Source: Carettochelys insculpta (Eukaryota; Chordata; Testudines; Carettochelyidae). Taken from it: DNA of 64,000 nucleotides. Where the stretch lies: positions 26,744,501 through 26,808,500 of the forward strand of contig NC_134146.1 of assembly GCF_033958435.1 (NCBI RefSeq), given 5' to 3'. Within the stretch, counting starts at the first letter, position 1; the number at the start of each line of letters is the position of its first letter. Below are positions 10,504 through 23,410 of the stretch, piece by piece. The notes under the pieces were generated by a model that saw only the letters and a list, made by a program, of their open reading frames with translations, made no database searches and was not told the DNA's origin. The position numbers were made by a program, and so were the translations under genes.

Positions 10504-12489
10504 TTTCCTCCCCCCCCCCGCAGTCCCGGCTTAGCTAGCTCCCCCATTACCCAGGGCAGGGCCAGATTAAGATAGGGGCTGCAGCCTTAAATACCTGTTC
10601 CCAAACAAATGCTAAAATTTGATAGAAATCACTTAATTGGAAATTCAACTCTAACTGAAAAGTCAAACAAAAAAAACAGGATCTGTGGTAAAGTTTTTAA
10701 TTTACCATGCCTCAATCAATAAAGTAATACAGGATGTTGAAAAAAAAATTCAGAGTAGTTACAAAATTCCAAAAGAATTAAGATGTAACAAGAATTGTTT
10801 CCCTTCTAAACCATTAACACCTATGCAAAGTGGGGGAGCCAAACTCCAGCGGGGCTGTTCCATGAGTGCTCATCACCTAATAAATTATTTTGTTAATCTT
10901 TAAATCCTTGGAAGCAAATATTTGAGGACGTAAGAGGTTTAACTTAATTTAGCTCCTTGACTAAATATAAAAGCATCAGATAATGGGCACCTTCCTTAAT
11001 TTTAAACATTTATATTCCATTGGTGACAGAAAACTACATGAAAATCTGAGAAAAAGCTCTGCTTAAAAGAAGAAAGGGGGAAAAACAACAAACAAAAATG
11101 CGCTGTAGGAATTAACTCTTAAAAAGGCCTATGAAGTCGTTACTTGTATATCTGTGGGTGGTCAGACTAGATTATCATAATGTTCTGAGTTCTCACCTGA
11201 ATAGCTGTGCGCTATTCTAGTGTGGTATTGTGAGTACCATTGGTAATAGAGATGAAAATGACAGCATTTTTTTTTCTTTTTGGCTTGCTCTGTGTGCTTT
11301 GCAATCCAGTAACTAATGATTTTATGATAGACTTGCCTCTGGTTAGCATACCGTGTGAAAGGTTTCCTGTTCACATTTACTTTGTCATTTTAAAGAATTT
11401 TCATAAACCTAATAGTTTTAAAAAAGTTTTTATACAAACAAAAAATTGAGAACTGTACAAAAGATATTAAATTAAAATGACCCTTCAAATAGCAGAAGCA
11501 GTTAAATATACAACTTTACAAATAATTATTGTTGCTAATTTAAGGCCAGAAAAGAAATATCTTTCAGAAGAAAGCATGTATGAATATATTGGAATATATT
11601 ACAGCAAAAAGTTTTAATTATAGCAGTTTATTTCACTTACCAATTACTGTGCAACCATTTGTGTAGTATCCATTAACTTTACTCATCAGCAATCAGTTAA
11701 ACTTTGTTCTTGATTGAAATATGCCTCACTTTGATTTCTTCATCATCTTCGTAAGTAGTTAAGTAGCAATGCTGGAAACAGCTATTTAGTCTCCATACTG
11801 AAGTATTAAAGGCTGGTTTGCATTGTCTTAACTCTAAATCAAATGTGGTTTAAATGTCAAGAACCACAGATGGTGAATACTATTTTAGTGTACTTGATTG
11901 TACTTCCGGGAGAACCAGTGTTCACTGGTATTCAGAAATGATAATTCTTCAAAGTTTGGCAAAACACTAAACGATATGAAGCGGAGCTTAAAAATAAAAT
12001 TGTTCTCATGCCTAGCTGTGACCTTCTCTAAGAAATTACTAAATATCTTCTGTATTTATTAGTGGAAGTGCTGTCAAATGGAGGTCACATGTTACTTTGC
12101 AGTTGCTTGGAGTGTATTGCGAAAATCCTAAATATTTATTTTTGTGAAAGGCATGACATAACTTAGGTTTTTTTTAAAAAAACCTTATGATTACTTCAGT
12201 CTTCTTGCCTATCTCTGTCTGCACGTGCTTTACTGGGAGGCTCTGAGATCAGTCACAAAACCTGTAAAACTAATGGTGATACAAAAACACATGTCCCTTA
12301 AATTTCAATTTCTCTTTGTAGTTATTTTCTTGGAAAAGCTCAAAAAACTTCAGTTTGTCTCTTTTTCCCCTCTCCAGCCTCAATCCTTTCTCTTAGACAG
12401 TAAACTATTTCATATTCTGGATAATAGAGAGAGATACCTAGCAATACGTAACACTAAAGAAAAACAAGATTAGATATTAAGAAACAAAC
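10504..12489. other. Mostly unique AT-rich DNA
   Basis: Contains a C-run (10512-10520), the PLE-tail piece at 10840-10905 and otherwise nothing recognisable up to the CR1. Confidence 0.55.
10840..10905 (+). mobile_element. PLE-tail fragment
   Basis: GAGTGCTCATCACCTAATAAATTATTTTGTTAATCTTTAAA-like block (about 45 bases), the core of the same tail subfamily as at 31921-32017. Borders not defined. Confidence 0.55.
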
Positions 12490-14559
12490 AAAATTATATG
12501 TGGAGTACTTTATTTACCAACGACAATCGTATTATACACTCCCAAATTAACTGTCATAATGTAGTAAGAAAAGCCAAAAAAGAGTTTGAGGAACAGCTAG
12601 CCAAAAATTCAAAAAACAATAGTAAAATGTTTTTTAAATACATTAGAAGCAGGAAGCCTGCTAAAAAAGCAGTGGGGCCCTTGGATGATAAAGATATAAA
12701 AGGAGCGATCAAGGAAGACAGTGCCATTGCGGAGCGATTAAATGATTTCTTTGCTTCAGTCTTCACGGCTGAAGATGTTACAGAGGTTCCTAAATCTGAG
12801 CCAGCCTTTTTAGGCAACAAATCTGAGGAACTCACTCAGATTGAAGTGACATTAGAGGAGGTTTTGGAATTAATTGATAAGCTGAATAGTAACAAGTCTC
12901 CAGGACCAGACGGCATTCACCCAAGGGTTCTGAAAGAACTCAAATGTGAAATTGCGGAGTTATTAACAGTGGTTTGTAACCTATCCTTTAAATCCACTTT
13001 GGTACCAAATGACTGGAAGATGGCCAATATAACACCAATATTTAAAAAAGGCTCTAGAGGAGATCCTGGCAATTATAGACCGATAAGTTTAACATCAGTA
13101 CCAGGCAAATTAGTAGAAACACTAGTAAAGAGTAAAATTGCAAGGCACATAGAAGAGCACGAATTGTTGGGCAAAAGTCAGCATGGTTTCTGCAGAGGGA
13201 AGTCGTGTCTGTCTAATCTATTAGAATTCTTTGAAGGGGTTAATAAACATGCGGACAAGGGGCACCCAGTGGACATAATATACCTAGATTTCCAGAAAGC
13301 CTTTGACACGGTCCCACACCAAAGGCTTTTATGTAAATTAGGTGGTCATGGGATAGGAGGAAAGGTCCTTTCATGGATCGGGAATTGGTTAAAAGACAGA
13401 AAACAAAGGGTTGGAATAAATGGTAAATTTTCACAATGGAGGGGGGTAACTAGTGGTGTTCCCCAGGGCTCAGTCCTGGGACCGATCCTGTTCAACTTGT
13501 TCATCAATGATCTAGAAAATGAGGTAAGCAGTGAGGTGGCAAAGTTTGCAGATGACACCAAGTTGTTCAGGACAGTCAAAAGCAAAAGGGATTGTGAAGA
13601 ACTACAAAAAGATCTCAGCAAACTGAGTGATTGGGCAGCAAAATGGCAAATGAAATTTAATGTGGGTAAGTGTAAGGTAATGCATGTTGGAAAAAATAAC
13701 CCAAATTACACGTACTACATGATGGGGTCAAATTTAGCTACGACAGATCAGGAAACGGATCTTGGAGTTATAGTGGATAGTTCTCTGAAGACATCCACGC
13801 AGTGTGCAGTGGCAGTTAGTAAGGCAAATAGGATGTTAGGAATTATTAAACAAGGGATCGATAATAAGATAAAAGATATCATACTTCCCCTATATAAAAC
13901 TATGGTACGCCCACATCTCGAGTACTGCGTGCAGATGTGGTCTCCTCACCTCAAAAAAGATATATTGGCATTAGAAAAGGTTCAGAAAAGGGCGACTAAG
14001 ATGATTAGGGGCTTGGAAAGGGTCCCATATGGGGAGAGGCTAGAGAGACTGGGACTTTTCAGTTTGGAAAAAAGGTGATTGAGGGGCGATATGATACAGG
14101 TATATAAAATCATGAATGGTGTGGAGAAAGTGAATATAGAAAAATTATTTACCTTTTCCCATAATACAAGAACTAGGGGACACCAAATGAAATTGATGGG
14201 TAGTAGGTTCAAAGCTAATAAAAGGAAATTTTTCTTCACACAGCGCACAGTCAACCTGTGGAACTCCTTGCCTGAGGAGGCTGTGAAGGCCAGGACTCTA
14301 TTAGGGTTTTAAAAAGAGCTTGATACATTTTTGCAGGTTAGGTCCATAAATGGCTATTAGCCAGGGATAAAGTATGGTGCCCTAGCCTTCATAACAAGGG
14401 CAGGAGATGGATGGCAGGAGATAAATCACTTGATCATTGTCTTCTGTTCTCCTTCTCTGGGGCACCTGGCATTGGCCACCGTCGGCAGATGGGATGCTGG
14501 GCTTGATGGACCTTTGGTCTGACCCAGTATGGCCGTTCTTATGTTCTTATGTTCTTATG
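12490..14559 (+). mobile_element. CR1 LINE, 5'-truncated, with reverse transcriptase and complete 3' end
   Basis: A non-LTR retrotransposon that copies itself by target-primed reverse transcription. The copy lacks ORF1 and the AP endonuclease and starts just upstream of the RT domain. It runs through the RT, a 3' UTR containing the conserved CTTGATGGACCTTTGGTCTG block, and ends in three TTCTTATG octamers (14535-14559), the CR1-type 3' microsatellite known from turtles. No poly(A) tail or clear target-site duplication is seen, as is usual for CR1. Only one disabling change is apparent in the RT region, so the copy looks relatively young. Confidence 0.95.
12498..14312 (+). pseudogene. CR1 reverse transcriptase, one premature stop
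   Basis: The frame encodes 526 residues before a TGA at 14076-14078 and continues in the same frame for 77 more to 14312. Recognisable RT blocks: NKSPGPDGIHPRVLKEL, NYRPISLTSVPGKLVE, LDFQKAFDTVPHQRLL, SGVPQGSVLGPILFNLFIND, and the catalytic FADD at residues 350-353 (13545-13556). The C-terminal region has ALEKVQKRATKMIRGLE, the CR1 tail block. The stop interrupts EKR-LRGD. The other CR1 copy in this window (39.2 kb) reads QKRRLRGD there, so the stop probably arose by CGA to TGA decay at a CpG. There is no in-frame endonuclease and the first ATG is not a biological start. Confidence 0.9.
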
Positions 14560-14639
14560 TAAACTTACACTGTATTTGCTGTATTTACTTTTACTATATT
14601 GTACTTATTGAAAATGTAACTAAAAGTTATATATGGTCA

Positions 14640-15285
14640 AAATGCCAGTGATTTGAGAGCTCTGGGTAATAGAATGCTGGATATGAAAGAGTTACTCCTT
14701 ATCAGGTATTTGTTAAACTGGAACTCTCAATTAATTGATACCAGCCCCGATGGCTCTGCCCCTGGGCTCTCAGGGCTGGAGCTGCTGGCTTTCAGCCCGT
14801 GCGCTGCCGGAGTTCTCCTGTCCCCAGTGGAGCTCCTTTTCCTGGCACAGTTACCCTCAGGGCCACTGGGTTCCCCCTGTACCACTGGCAGAGCCCTGTG
14901 CCACAGCAGAGTCCCAAGCAGTGGTAGAGCTGCGCTGCCAGCAGATGTCAGCTCCCCTGGCTGCCACCAGAGCCCAAGTGCTGGTGTTGCCCCACACCAT
15001 GGCACAGCTCCGTGCCAGTGGCCGCTGCAGAGCCTGGCAGCCCTGCGGAGTTCTCTCAGACCTGGGGCTGCTGGAGTTCTCCTGAACTGGGCACTATGGC
15101 CAGCTCCCTGGGGTTGGAGCAGCTGGTTGGGCTCTGCACCCCAGCCAGCTCCTAGCTATGGGGCTGGCGGGGTCCCCTGCTTCCCTGTTGGGGATCCTGC
15201 AGCTGCCTGTGTATTAAGTGTAATTTTAGTGTCATTGGGCCCATGGTTGCTGTATATGACAGAGTTTATTGTATAATTTTTTAAC
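14640..15285. repeat. GC-rich repeat, pogo-MITE-like
   Basis: Starts with AATAGAATGCTGGATATGAA and ACCAGCCCCGATGGC, then about 480 GC-rich bases with recurring GGAGCTGCTGG and GGAGTTCTCCTG units, ending in AT-rich sequence near GTTTATTGTATAATTT. Open frames on both strands are compositional. Confidence 0.45.
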
Positions 15286-15289
15286 TCCC

Positions 15290-16713
15290 AGGTTCACCTT
15301 AAATATATATATTATTAAATTCAGTTTTAAAAAAGCAAAAGCAATGTTGATGTTGCAAAGTCAAGCACTCAAAAATTAGGAATTGCCAAATTAATATGCC
15401 TGTGCAACCTTAGTTTTCCCCCCTTGTGCATAGAACACCCTCTCTCCATGAGATAACACAGCAGCCCCTCCTTGCAGCTCCCAGCTGTTTGCTGCACCCT
15501 CTTCACATGGAGCCAACACCTGTTAGCTGCTAGTAGGGGCAGCTGCAGATAAGGGTGTGTGCGCCTGGGGGTGGGGATATAACTCAAGCTTTTTTTGGGG
15601 TGGGGAGGCAGACCTTTAAATTGTACCTCCCTGCTCTCAGCAGGCAACAGTTGTCTGACAGAAACCCCTGGCTCTACCACCTCTCTTCAGGCAGAAGCCC
15701 CACATTCCGTACACCAAGTCTGGGAGGTGGAGAATAGGGTGGTGGTGGGTGGTGGTGGTGGCAGGCTCCGTGAGTCACATTTTAACTGTGAAAGAGTCAC
15801 AGTTTGGCCGCTCCTGACATAGCGTTTGATATTCCATGAACAGCTCACATGGATATGGTTGCAGCTGTGAGTACGCAGCACTTCTGCAAATCTCACCCTA
15901 CATATCAAACTGGGCATTTACTTAAAACGAAAAGAAAAAGTAAAATTCAGTTAGTGGTCATCAAAAGTTTTTTGGTTTATGTGATTTCACTGGCATCCCA
16001 TGGAAGCTCTGTGGCAGAGACAGGGATAATATCCAGTCCTCTAGGGCAACATTTACCATCCTTAACCCTGAGATCATCATCTCTCTTCCTGCCATCCCCT
16101 TGTCTCATTCACTACATGCCTTTCAGCTTCTGCAGTGTGGCAGAGTCCAACCAGCAACAGCTTTTCACTTTGCCCCTGGCTGGTTACCTGAGAAATGTGC
16201 TTTCTCTGCACTGATAGAGTATGGGGTCTTGAAGGAAAAACGGTGTGTGTTCATGAATTAAAGACTGTATTATAATGCACAGGTGAAAAGGGAGTAGAGT
16301 GGGTGCAAACTGAGTCTGCACCGGTAACCTTAACTTTGACAAGACCTCACTTTTTGGTGTTCCGTAACTTCAATATTTTGATATAGTTTCCGTATGTATT
16401 TCCTTAGGATTTTAAAAACGTAGACTGGGGGAAAAAATAGAAATTCTGTCATGTGGAATCATAGCAGCTCTTACATGGGTCATCAGCAGGACCAGAGCCT
16501 CTAAATCCACAGTACAGACCTGTGCCACTTGACCTGTGGAGTATCTGATAGCAGTTGCAAGTATTTTCTGTGTGGAGCATCACTAGTGGTGGCTGAGACA
16601 AAACTTTGACAGTGGGTTTCACAGGTGTTTGTTAGACAGCAGATTAATGTTGACTCAGAAATGTTGCCTCTTCTAGATTCTGGAAGTGAGAGTATATTCT
16701 AGCAGTCATAAGG
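15290..16713. other. No gene seen
   Basis: Includes a GGTGGTGGTGGTGG run near 15740-15760. The rest is unremarkable. Confidence 0.5.
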
Positions 16714-17066
16714 CAGGGATGGACAGCTAGGAATAGTGAGTAGGCTGCACGAGTAGTCCTCCTTTGCTTCAGTAGGTCTTAGTTTGTGATCCACTGAGGT
16801 TCCACCTGTCGCCTCCTTAGTGCCCTTTTCCCCCCCACGTGCCTCACGTGCACCAGAGCCCCAGGATAGTTCACAGCGCTCCAGTTCTGGGAGGATGGGG
16901 GAGGTGCTGGGATAGAGTGCAATTCAGGCAATTGGCACGTTCCAAAAGTGCTGGGAGGGAGGGGGAAGGCTTAGGAATTGCGGGTCTCCAGTGCACAAGA
17001 GACACATGGGGGGGAACAGGGGCAGCTAGGGGTCTGCAGGCTGTAGGTGGAGGTTGCCTACCACTG
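16714..17066. mobile_element. hAT-like MITE
   Basis: Ends CAGGGATGGACAGCTAG and complement of AGGTTGCCTACCACTG, matching the ends at 54774 and 55261. The inside is GC-rich, including CAGTGCACAAGAGACACATG. The 8 bp flanks are only weakly alike. Confidence 0.55.
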
Positions 17067-17177
17067 TCAGAGGTCCTTTACCCCTTTCCACCCACCCTGT
17101 CCCCTCTGCCTGTGCTCCTAGCATGTGCCCCTCCTGCACCTCCCCCTCTCCGCAGCCTGTCTCTGCACTATTTCTCA

Positions 17178-17606
17178 TTGTAACCAACCAGGCTCGGGTT
17201 CCCCAGAAACAAGGCTGCACCCAGAAGGCGAGTGCTATATTTGGTTTATTGAAAGCGCGTGACACCCGTGACGGGAGCCCCGGAGACGCCGCAGTCACCA
17301 GTGGGGGAAAACCCGACCCGTCGGAGCTTCGCTCGGGGAGAGGCTCTGTAACAGGCCTCCTAACACTAGCTGATAAAGCTCAACTCATTAACATAAGATT
17401 GCCTGAAATCGCCTGTGCATTCCTGTCACTATCTCTTGTGGCCTACTGCCAGCGTAGCCTTGAAGTCTTGGCAAGCACGCCTTGTTCTGCAGTAGTTCCC
17501 ATGGCAGGGTTAGTTGTTTTGCAGCTTTTCACCTTGCATAGACTGGTCTGTTTGGAATTCTCCTGAGGATGCACAGAGGGGTCGGGCTGCGCTCTCGACC
17601 GTTACA
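17178..17606 (-). mobile_element. Solo LTR of an endogenous retrovirus-like element
   Basis: Runs from TGTAAC to GTTACA, a 6 bp inverted terminus of LTR type. On the minus strand AATAAA (17250-17245) precedes about 67 bases of U5-like sequence. The body is CpG-rich (GACGGGAGCCCCGGAGACGC), unlike its surroundings, which suggests recent insertion. No gag, pol or env lies next to it, and no convincing target duplication is seen. Confidence 0.6.
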
Positions 17607-20134
17607 ATGTCTTCTCGCACCCTACACCCTTTCAAGCTGTTTCTATTTCTCTAATTTTTGTCTTTGTTCTCCCTCCCTGCCATTGTCCTTATTGCCCACT
17701 GCAACCTGTGTTTGCTTTCTGCCTCCCACTCTCTCCACATGTCTGCATTGCAGGTCAGGCTGCTTCCTTTTTTTCCTGGGTGCTGTTGTTGAGAGTACTG
17801 GAAGGACAATATCTTTGCTTTCAGTTCTTGTGCCTAACACCTGCACAGCTCCAGCAGCTGGGAGGAGTAATTTTAGGAGCTTGCAACTTGGCCTTTTGCC
17901 ATCCCTGGGAAAAGCTGTCCAGATTTGCCCATCACATGAATGTCACCATGACGCCCCTGCCCAAGCTCCAGAATATGGTGGCACTAGAGTTTCTTAATGA
18001 AACAGTTGTAAGAGTGCATACAAATAATAGATTAACTCTGTTTTCTACAATTGGAGCTCCCTGAGAGCTGTGACAAGTTCATGTACAGAAAGGTCTGATG
18101 TCTCCCACCTCAAAGGAGATCTGAAAAGTGGCCACCCCACTCTTCTGTTCTTACCTTCTCGGGAAGATATAAGATAACCAATATCTGATGCTCCAGTTGA
18201 TACATGAGTGGTGATGTGTTGTAGCCATCTCAGTGAATATTAGGAAGGGATTGCCTCTTTCTCCATGTAATTGTCTGTGATCTTCGTTCTCCTTCTGAGT
18301 GAGCACTGCTGTGAAAATGTAGCTGTCCTGGGGTTCATTCCACCTCACTGCAGTTTGAACCTCTCTCAAAACTGTTGGGACCTGAGTGGTGCTGGGTGAG
18401 AGAATTTACCAGACCATGGGAGGTCAATATTGTCTCGCAAGTTACCAAAACTAGCACTGCTAACTGTGCTCTTGGAAGACACTCAGGAGTAAATTACAGC
18501 TAAGTAACAGCACAGAACACTGAGAGCCAGGACTGGTGGCTGGAAACAAACTTTGTGGGATCACAGGCAACTTGGCCACTGCCATGATAAGTGGTTTTCT
18601 GGCTAAATAAAATTATGACTGATTATGGATATTGCCAGATGCGAGAGTTCTGGATTAGGTTCAACCTACACAAATAAGAATAGGAATATTTATCTGTTAA
18701 TTCCATGAAAATTTCCTTTATTGGAGTAGTATGAGCCATAGATGAACCCCACTCTGAAGGGGGTGTTAATTGGGGAAAGTATAGGATTATTTATTAGCAC
18801 TCCAAAATAGTTGTTGGTTTAATTCCTTTCTCTGCCAGAGGGTTATTCTGTTTGGTCTTAATGTTTAATTTCCCTGATTGAAACAGAGTGGTTAGAGATT
18901 TCCTACTCCCTTGTTTTTGATTAACAGGTCTGGTCTGTATCAATGCCTGCACAGAACAGATTACATTGAAGCGTGTTGCTTCAAGATAGGAAACTTTCAG
19001 GTAAAGCAGAGATGAATTTTCCTGGTGTTACCTCTTTTGATGTGCTTAGTGACTGTGGTCTGAATTATAAAATTTAGCTGTGCTGGTGTTTAACATTGCA
19101 AAACCCATGTAATTTTGGAACCTAACTCTCATCTTCAAAAAGAATTTAGGCACTTAGCCAAAATTCTATTGTCTGACCAGAAGGATTGCTCTATCTAGTC
19201 TTGAAAACTTGTCTCTTGCCATCCGCAGAAGTGGGTCTAGCAAGAGATATTTAATTCATCTACCTTGTCCCTCTAATAACCTGGGACCAGCACAGCTACA
19301 ACATCACTGTATTAACTGTCAATGACAGTTTGATCCCTCAACATCTAAATTCCTTTTCAAAATGAGACTTAGGTTTCAAAGTCTTTTAGGTGTACTGCTG
19401 AGTGGCAATACATCTCAATACCTCCATAAAGCAGAGCCTATAACTTTTTTGGTGCTTTAAAACTGAAGCACTTCTACATATAGAAGCAGTTGTTGGGGCA
19501 ATGATGGTGGAGTTCTGAAACTGTGTGAATGGGAAGTGTCTTAAAGATTTTACCAGTGACATGTGAATCGAAACTGTTTTTACTGACAGTGCACTCTGTG
19601 GTTACAGACCATTGTCATCTACCATGGACTTTTGGTGGTCAGTGTGAAATGCATGTGGCCCCTGGTTTCTCAGACTGTTCATCCAAAGCACATGTCTCTC
19701 CACCAGTCATTCTGACTACATGATGCCTTTGCTGTTTCAACAGAGGGAGATGAAGCACTGAAATTACCTCATTAACTGTGTGATAGTGTGGGTGGCTTTT
19801 TATTATCATTGGGCCTCTGCTGTTGTTAGATGCATTATCTGAAGGCTGCCTGAATTAAGGACCTGATCTTGCAAGGTGCTGAGAGTCTTCTGAGTGCCTT
19901 CAAGCCTTGACCTCAGTGGCACTGTGCACCTACAACTTCCAGTGAAGAAGACATGATCTTGCATAGTCAGGCCCTGGCTACTGAGGGAAGCTGTCATTAG
20001 GATAAAAAAAAATAATGTAAAGTTTTAAAAAAATGTTTGAAAATAAGCTCTTGGAAAGGATGGTAGCATTTCTTCATGATTTTATGTATGCTGAGGAATC
20101 ACTGTATTATGACAAACTAGTGAGAGCCATTCAA
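17607..20134. other. No gene seen
   Basis: Pyrimidine-rich just after the solo LTR (17620-17760), then unique AT-rich sequence. The 142- and 118-codon frames at 17569-18064 overlap each other and lack domains. Confidence 0.5.
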
Positions 20135-20567
20135 GGGCTGTGTCCACACTAGCTCCCTACTTCAAAGGGAGCATGGTAAGTAAGGTGCTGGGAGTTTATT
20201 AATGAAGTGCTGCGCTGCTTATGCTGCACTTCATTAAGCTAATTCCCCCCCATGGCAACTCCAAAGTGTTAAACTTCGAAGTGCCAGCTCACATGTAGCC
20301 GCAGCTCACCCGCCAGTACTTAGAAGGGCTTGGGCAACTTTGTGTGTAGCCATGACTAACCTGCTGGTACTTCGAAGTCCCTTTACTCCTCAAAATTTGC
20401 CGCAGCTACACGGAAGCCAGCACTTCGAAGTTTAACACTTCAGAGTTGCCGCGGGGGAGAATTAGCTTAGGGAAGTGCTGCATATGCAGCGCAGCACTTC
20501 ATTAATAATCTCCCAACACCCTACTTACCATGCTCCCTTTGAAGTAGGGAGCTAGTGTAGACAACCC
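20135..20567. mobile_element. Long palindromic MITE, family A copy 1
   Basis: Nearly full-length inverted repeat: GGGCTGTGTCCACACTAGCT at left, its counterpart AGCTAGTGTAGACAACCC at right, with GCATGGTAAGTAAGGTG/CACCCTACTTACCATGC and GTGTTAAACTTCGAAGT/ACTTCGAAGTTTAACAC inside. No transposase. Confidence 0.85.
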
Positions 20568-20631
20568 AAAGTGTAGTACCAGAAGAAGCAGAAGATTACC
20601 CAATCTGGGAGATGGGCATAACATTTCAGAA

Positions 20632-20725
20632 TAGTAACAGAGAGGGAGCTGTGCTAGTCTATATACTATCAAAACAAAAAAGCAGTCAAGTAGCACTTGC
20701 TATTTGACTGTTTTTTTTTGTTTTG
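20632..20725 (+). mobile_element. Minimal fold-back PLE-tail insertion, 14 bp duplication
   Basis: Outer terminus plus a very short arm (AAGCAGTCAAGTAGCACT) and an inverted remnant (TATTTGACTGTTTTTTTTTG). Only 94 bases long, yet flanked by ATAACATTTCAGAA (20618-20631 and 20726-20739). Confidence 0.85.
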
Positions 20726-20739
20726 ATAACATTTCAGAA

Positions 20740-23398
20740 GTGACTGTTCACTCAGAGTTCCCAACTTGAGACATCTGAAATGGGAGAGATGTTGAGAAAA
20801 TGCTGAATTAGTGCCCTCTGAAAGTAAGCTGCTTGCATATGTCTCAAGTTGAGCACCCAAAATCACTGGCCAGTCTTGGAAAATTTAGGTCTGATATTTT
20901 AATATTTTGGCATTATTTTGGAAACAGGCTGGGTTGGTTTTGTTCTCATCAAAAGATATTTTGAAACAGAAAATAGCACATTTTGAGATTTTCAACCATT
21001 GTAATTTTCCCTTTTAGATGTTATCCTTCTGCGTTCTACGAATGGGAATGGTATTTGTTTTTACTTAGCAGCTGGAAAACGATTAAAGGAAATGTCAAAA
21101 CAGTTGGCATAATTTGTTGGATTAATCACTAAAGGAAAATTAGAACAGCAAAGTATTCTAGCGTAAATCAGTTTTATTTTGGCACAGTATTATTTACAGT
21201 AAAAATGTAAACAGGCGTGAATAATGTAGGACCTATTTCTGCTCTTAATTATGCCAATATACATCCAGACTATTTAGAAATGAATTGGAACTACTCCATA
21301 TTTGCTACATCCTAACTGAGACCTGAGGCCAGAATCCTTCAAGGAATCTCACTTGATGGAACTCCACCTTAACAAATGTCTTTCTGGCTGCTGAGATAGC
21401 CTTTAAGACTCTGCCTAGTGCCCTACTTTTGTCTCTCGTAATCTCTTCCAGGAAAGATGAAAACTATTTTTGGAAGCATGGGCTTATGTGTTATCAGCAG
21501 GCGGCCAGTGTCTTCACTTATTGCAATACATTCTGACTGAAACACAATCCTACTTTCCAGAGGTTTGTTGTTGGAAAGCAATTGGTTTTTCTTTTTTTTT
21601 TTTTGGTTTGTTTAATGTAACTGAATTCCCAGAAATAAGTTTACATTTGGATACAACGCAAAGCTTGTGAAGTTGTCTGCCATTTGGACAGAACTTTAAT
21701 GCATTTTTTTTTTATTTAAAGGGGCACTGTGACTTAAACTCATCATTTTTTAAATCTTATTTAAAAAAAAAAAAACTTTCAAAAGACCTAACCAAAATTC
21801 AGTTATTACTACTATTTTTTTCTTGAAGAAAGCAGTGTTTTTGAAAATTGAAGGGCTTCTGTACTGTTGAAACCCAGGGTATAAAACCAAAATGAACAGG
21901 ATGTTTTTATATAGTAGGATAGTATATGTTTGTGTAGTAGCATATAGTGCAAACCAGACATTGCACTGCTGTGCTAGTGCATGATTGTCAGATAGTGAGT
22001 GATACTTGCAATAATTATGCAGGGTGAAATTAAAAAAATAAAATCAATCATCTTTAACATTCTAAAAATTATTTTTCTGTGTTCTAATTTTACAGTGGTA
22101 ATGATAACATAGGGTGGTAGCAGAAAACTTTAAATAATTTTAAAAAGTAAATAAAAAGCTCTAATGTGTCCTTTTAATTTGGAAATTCTGAACCCCTCCT
22201 GTCATTGTGTCTTTAAGTGGCTGTTCCATTTTCAACCTGTTTAGTGTGCTGTCAGTGATGGGAATATGCTGAACAGTGAGTGCCAGTAAGAATGTGCTAA
22301 TGAGCAAAGATATTGTTTTTCCTCTATTTTACTTCCATTATAATCTATTCATGTTGCCACAGTTGGTGCCTATAAACATTGCTCTAGCTATATCAACTTT
22401 ACTTAACCCCAAGAGCACCTTTCACTGCATAATTCTGGCAAAAAGTAAATAGTGCAATGTATATAAAGGACTCTATATAAAGCACATTTTAGTGTGCAAC
22501 AGCATGCTAATTTTAACAGGATTTTGTCCATTCTTCATGTTGTCACGGTAATGAGCTGATTGCTCTGATACTGGCTAAAACATCTAATACTAGACCCGAT
22601 ACTGTTGACACCTGTGTCCTTGGGCAAAGTCTTTTAACATCTTTGCTTCACCTTTTCCATCTGCAAAATGGAAAGAGGGGAAACAACCCACATCAGCATA
22701 AAATACATGTTTCAACCCCATGAATGAATCCAGTGTAAATACATATAGTTCATTTATAAGTTCCCTCCTCTTGAGTTATCCTGAGTCAGGGCAGCGTGAG
22801 TGGATGCACTGCAAAGCCTGACCTGTGCCGCTTCCATCTGGCTGTGTCCACAGTGGTGCTGAACTAGTGTGTGTACTGGGCTGGATTTCTAGCAAGATAT
22901 CCCATGTTCCCTAGTGGTGCATTAAATTGGGATACAGAGTGAATTCATTCACATTATGCAGCATACTAACATGTCCATTTTTACTAGGCTCCTGTGGGGA
23001 CATTCTCTTGTGTGCCATAGTAATATCACATCACAATTTTACCAGAAAGGTGGTGTCATATTCTTGCCAACTGAGAGAACAGGAGGATTTCCTGGGTCAC
23101 ATTTCTGTTCAAATGCTGTGGAACATTCAGTAGAAATAAAGAAGATAAATGTGTGGTGGCAATACTGGTGGAATTATGGGATAGGATTGGAAGACAGGAA
23201 GCTCCTAGGCTTGGTTAGGCTGTTTTCTAACTCTGAAGAAGGCAGTTTGCCAGCTTGGCCTGTAATAAACTTCAAGCTCAACCCTATCCCCATAGTTGTG
23301 CTAGCGAGACTTTAAAGCATCCTCAAGCCTGGGTTAGAGAATTTTTTCTGGAGACAGAAGGGGGTTAGGACAGCACTTATATTAGAACCTGGGCTCGC
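20740..23398. other. Unique AT-rich DNA, no gene seen
   Basis: Poly(T)/poly(A) runs near 21590, 21705 and 21765. No exon supported. Confidence 0.6.
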
Positions 23399-23410
23399 TC
23401 TGCAGTGAAG

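Noticed and set aside
14653..15276. 207-codon plus frame
   Set aside because: GC-rich repeat with no stops by composition; other frames and the opposite strand are equally open and no domain is visible.
16839..17566. Frames of 114 and 170 codons
   Set aside because: They run from a hAT-like MITE into a solo LTR and have no protein features.
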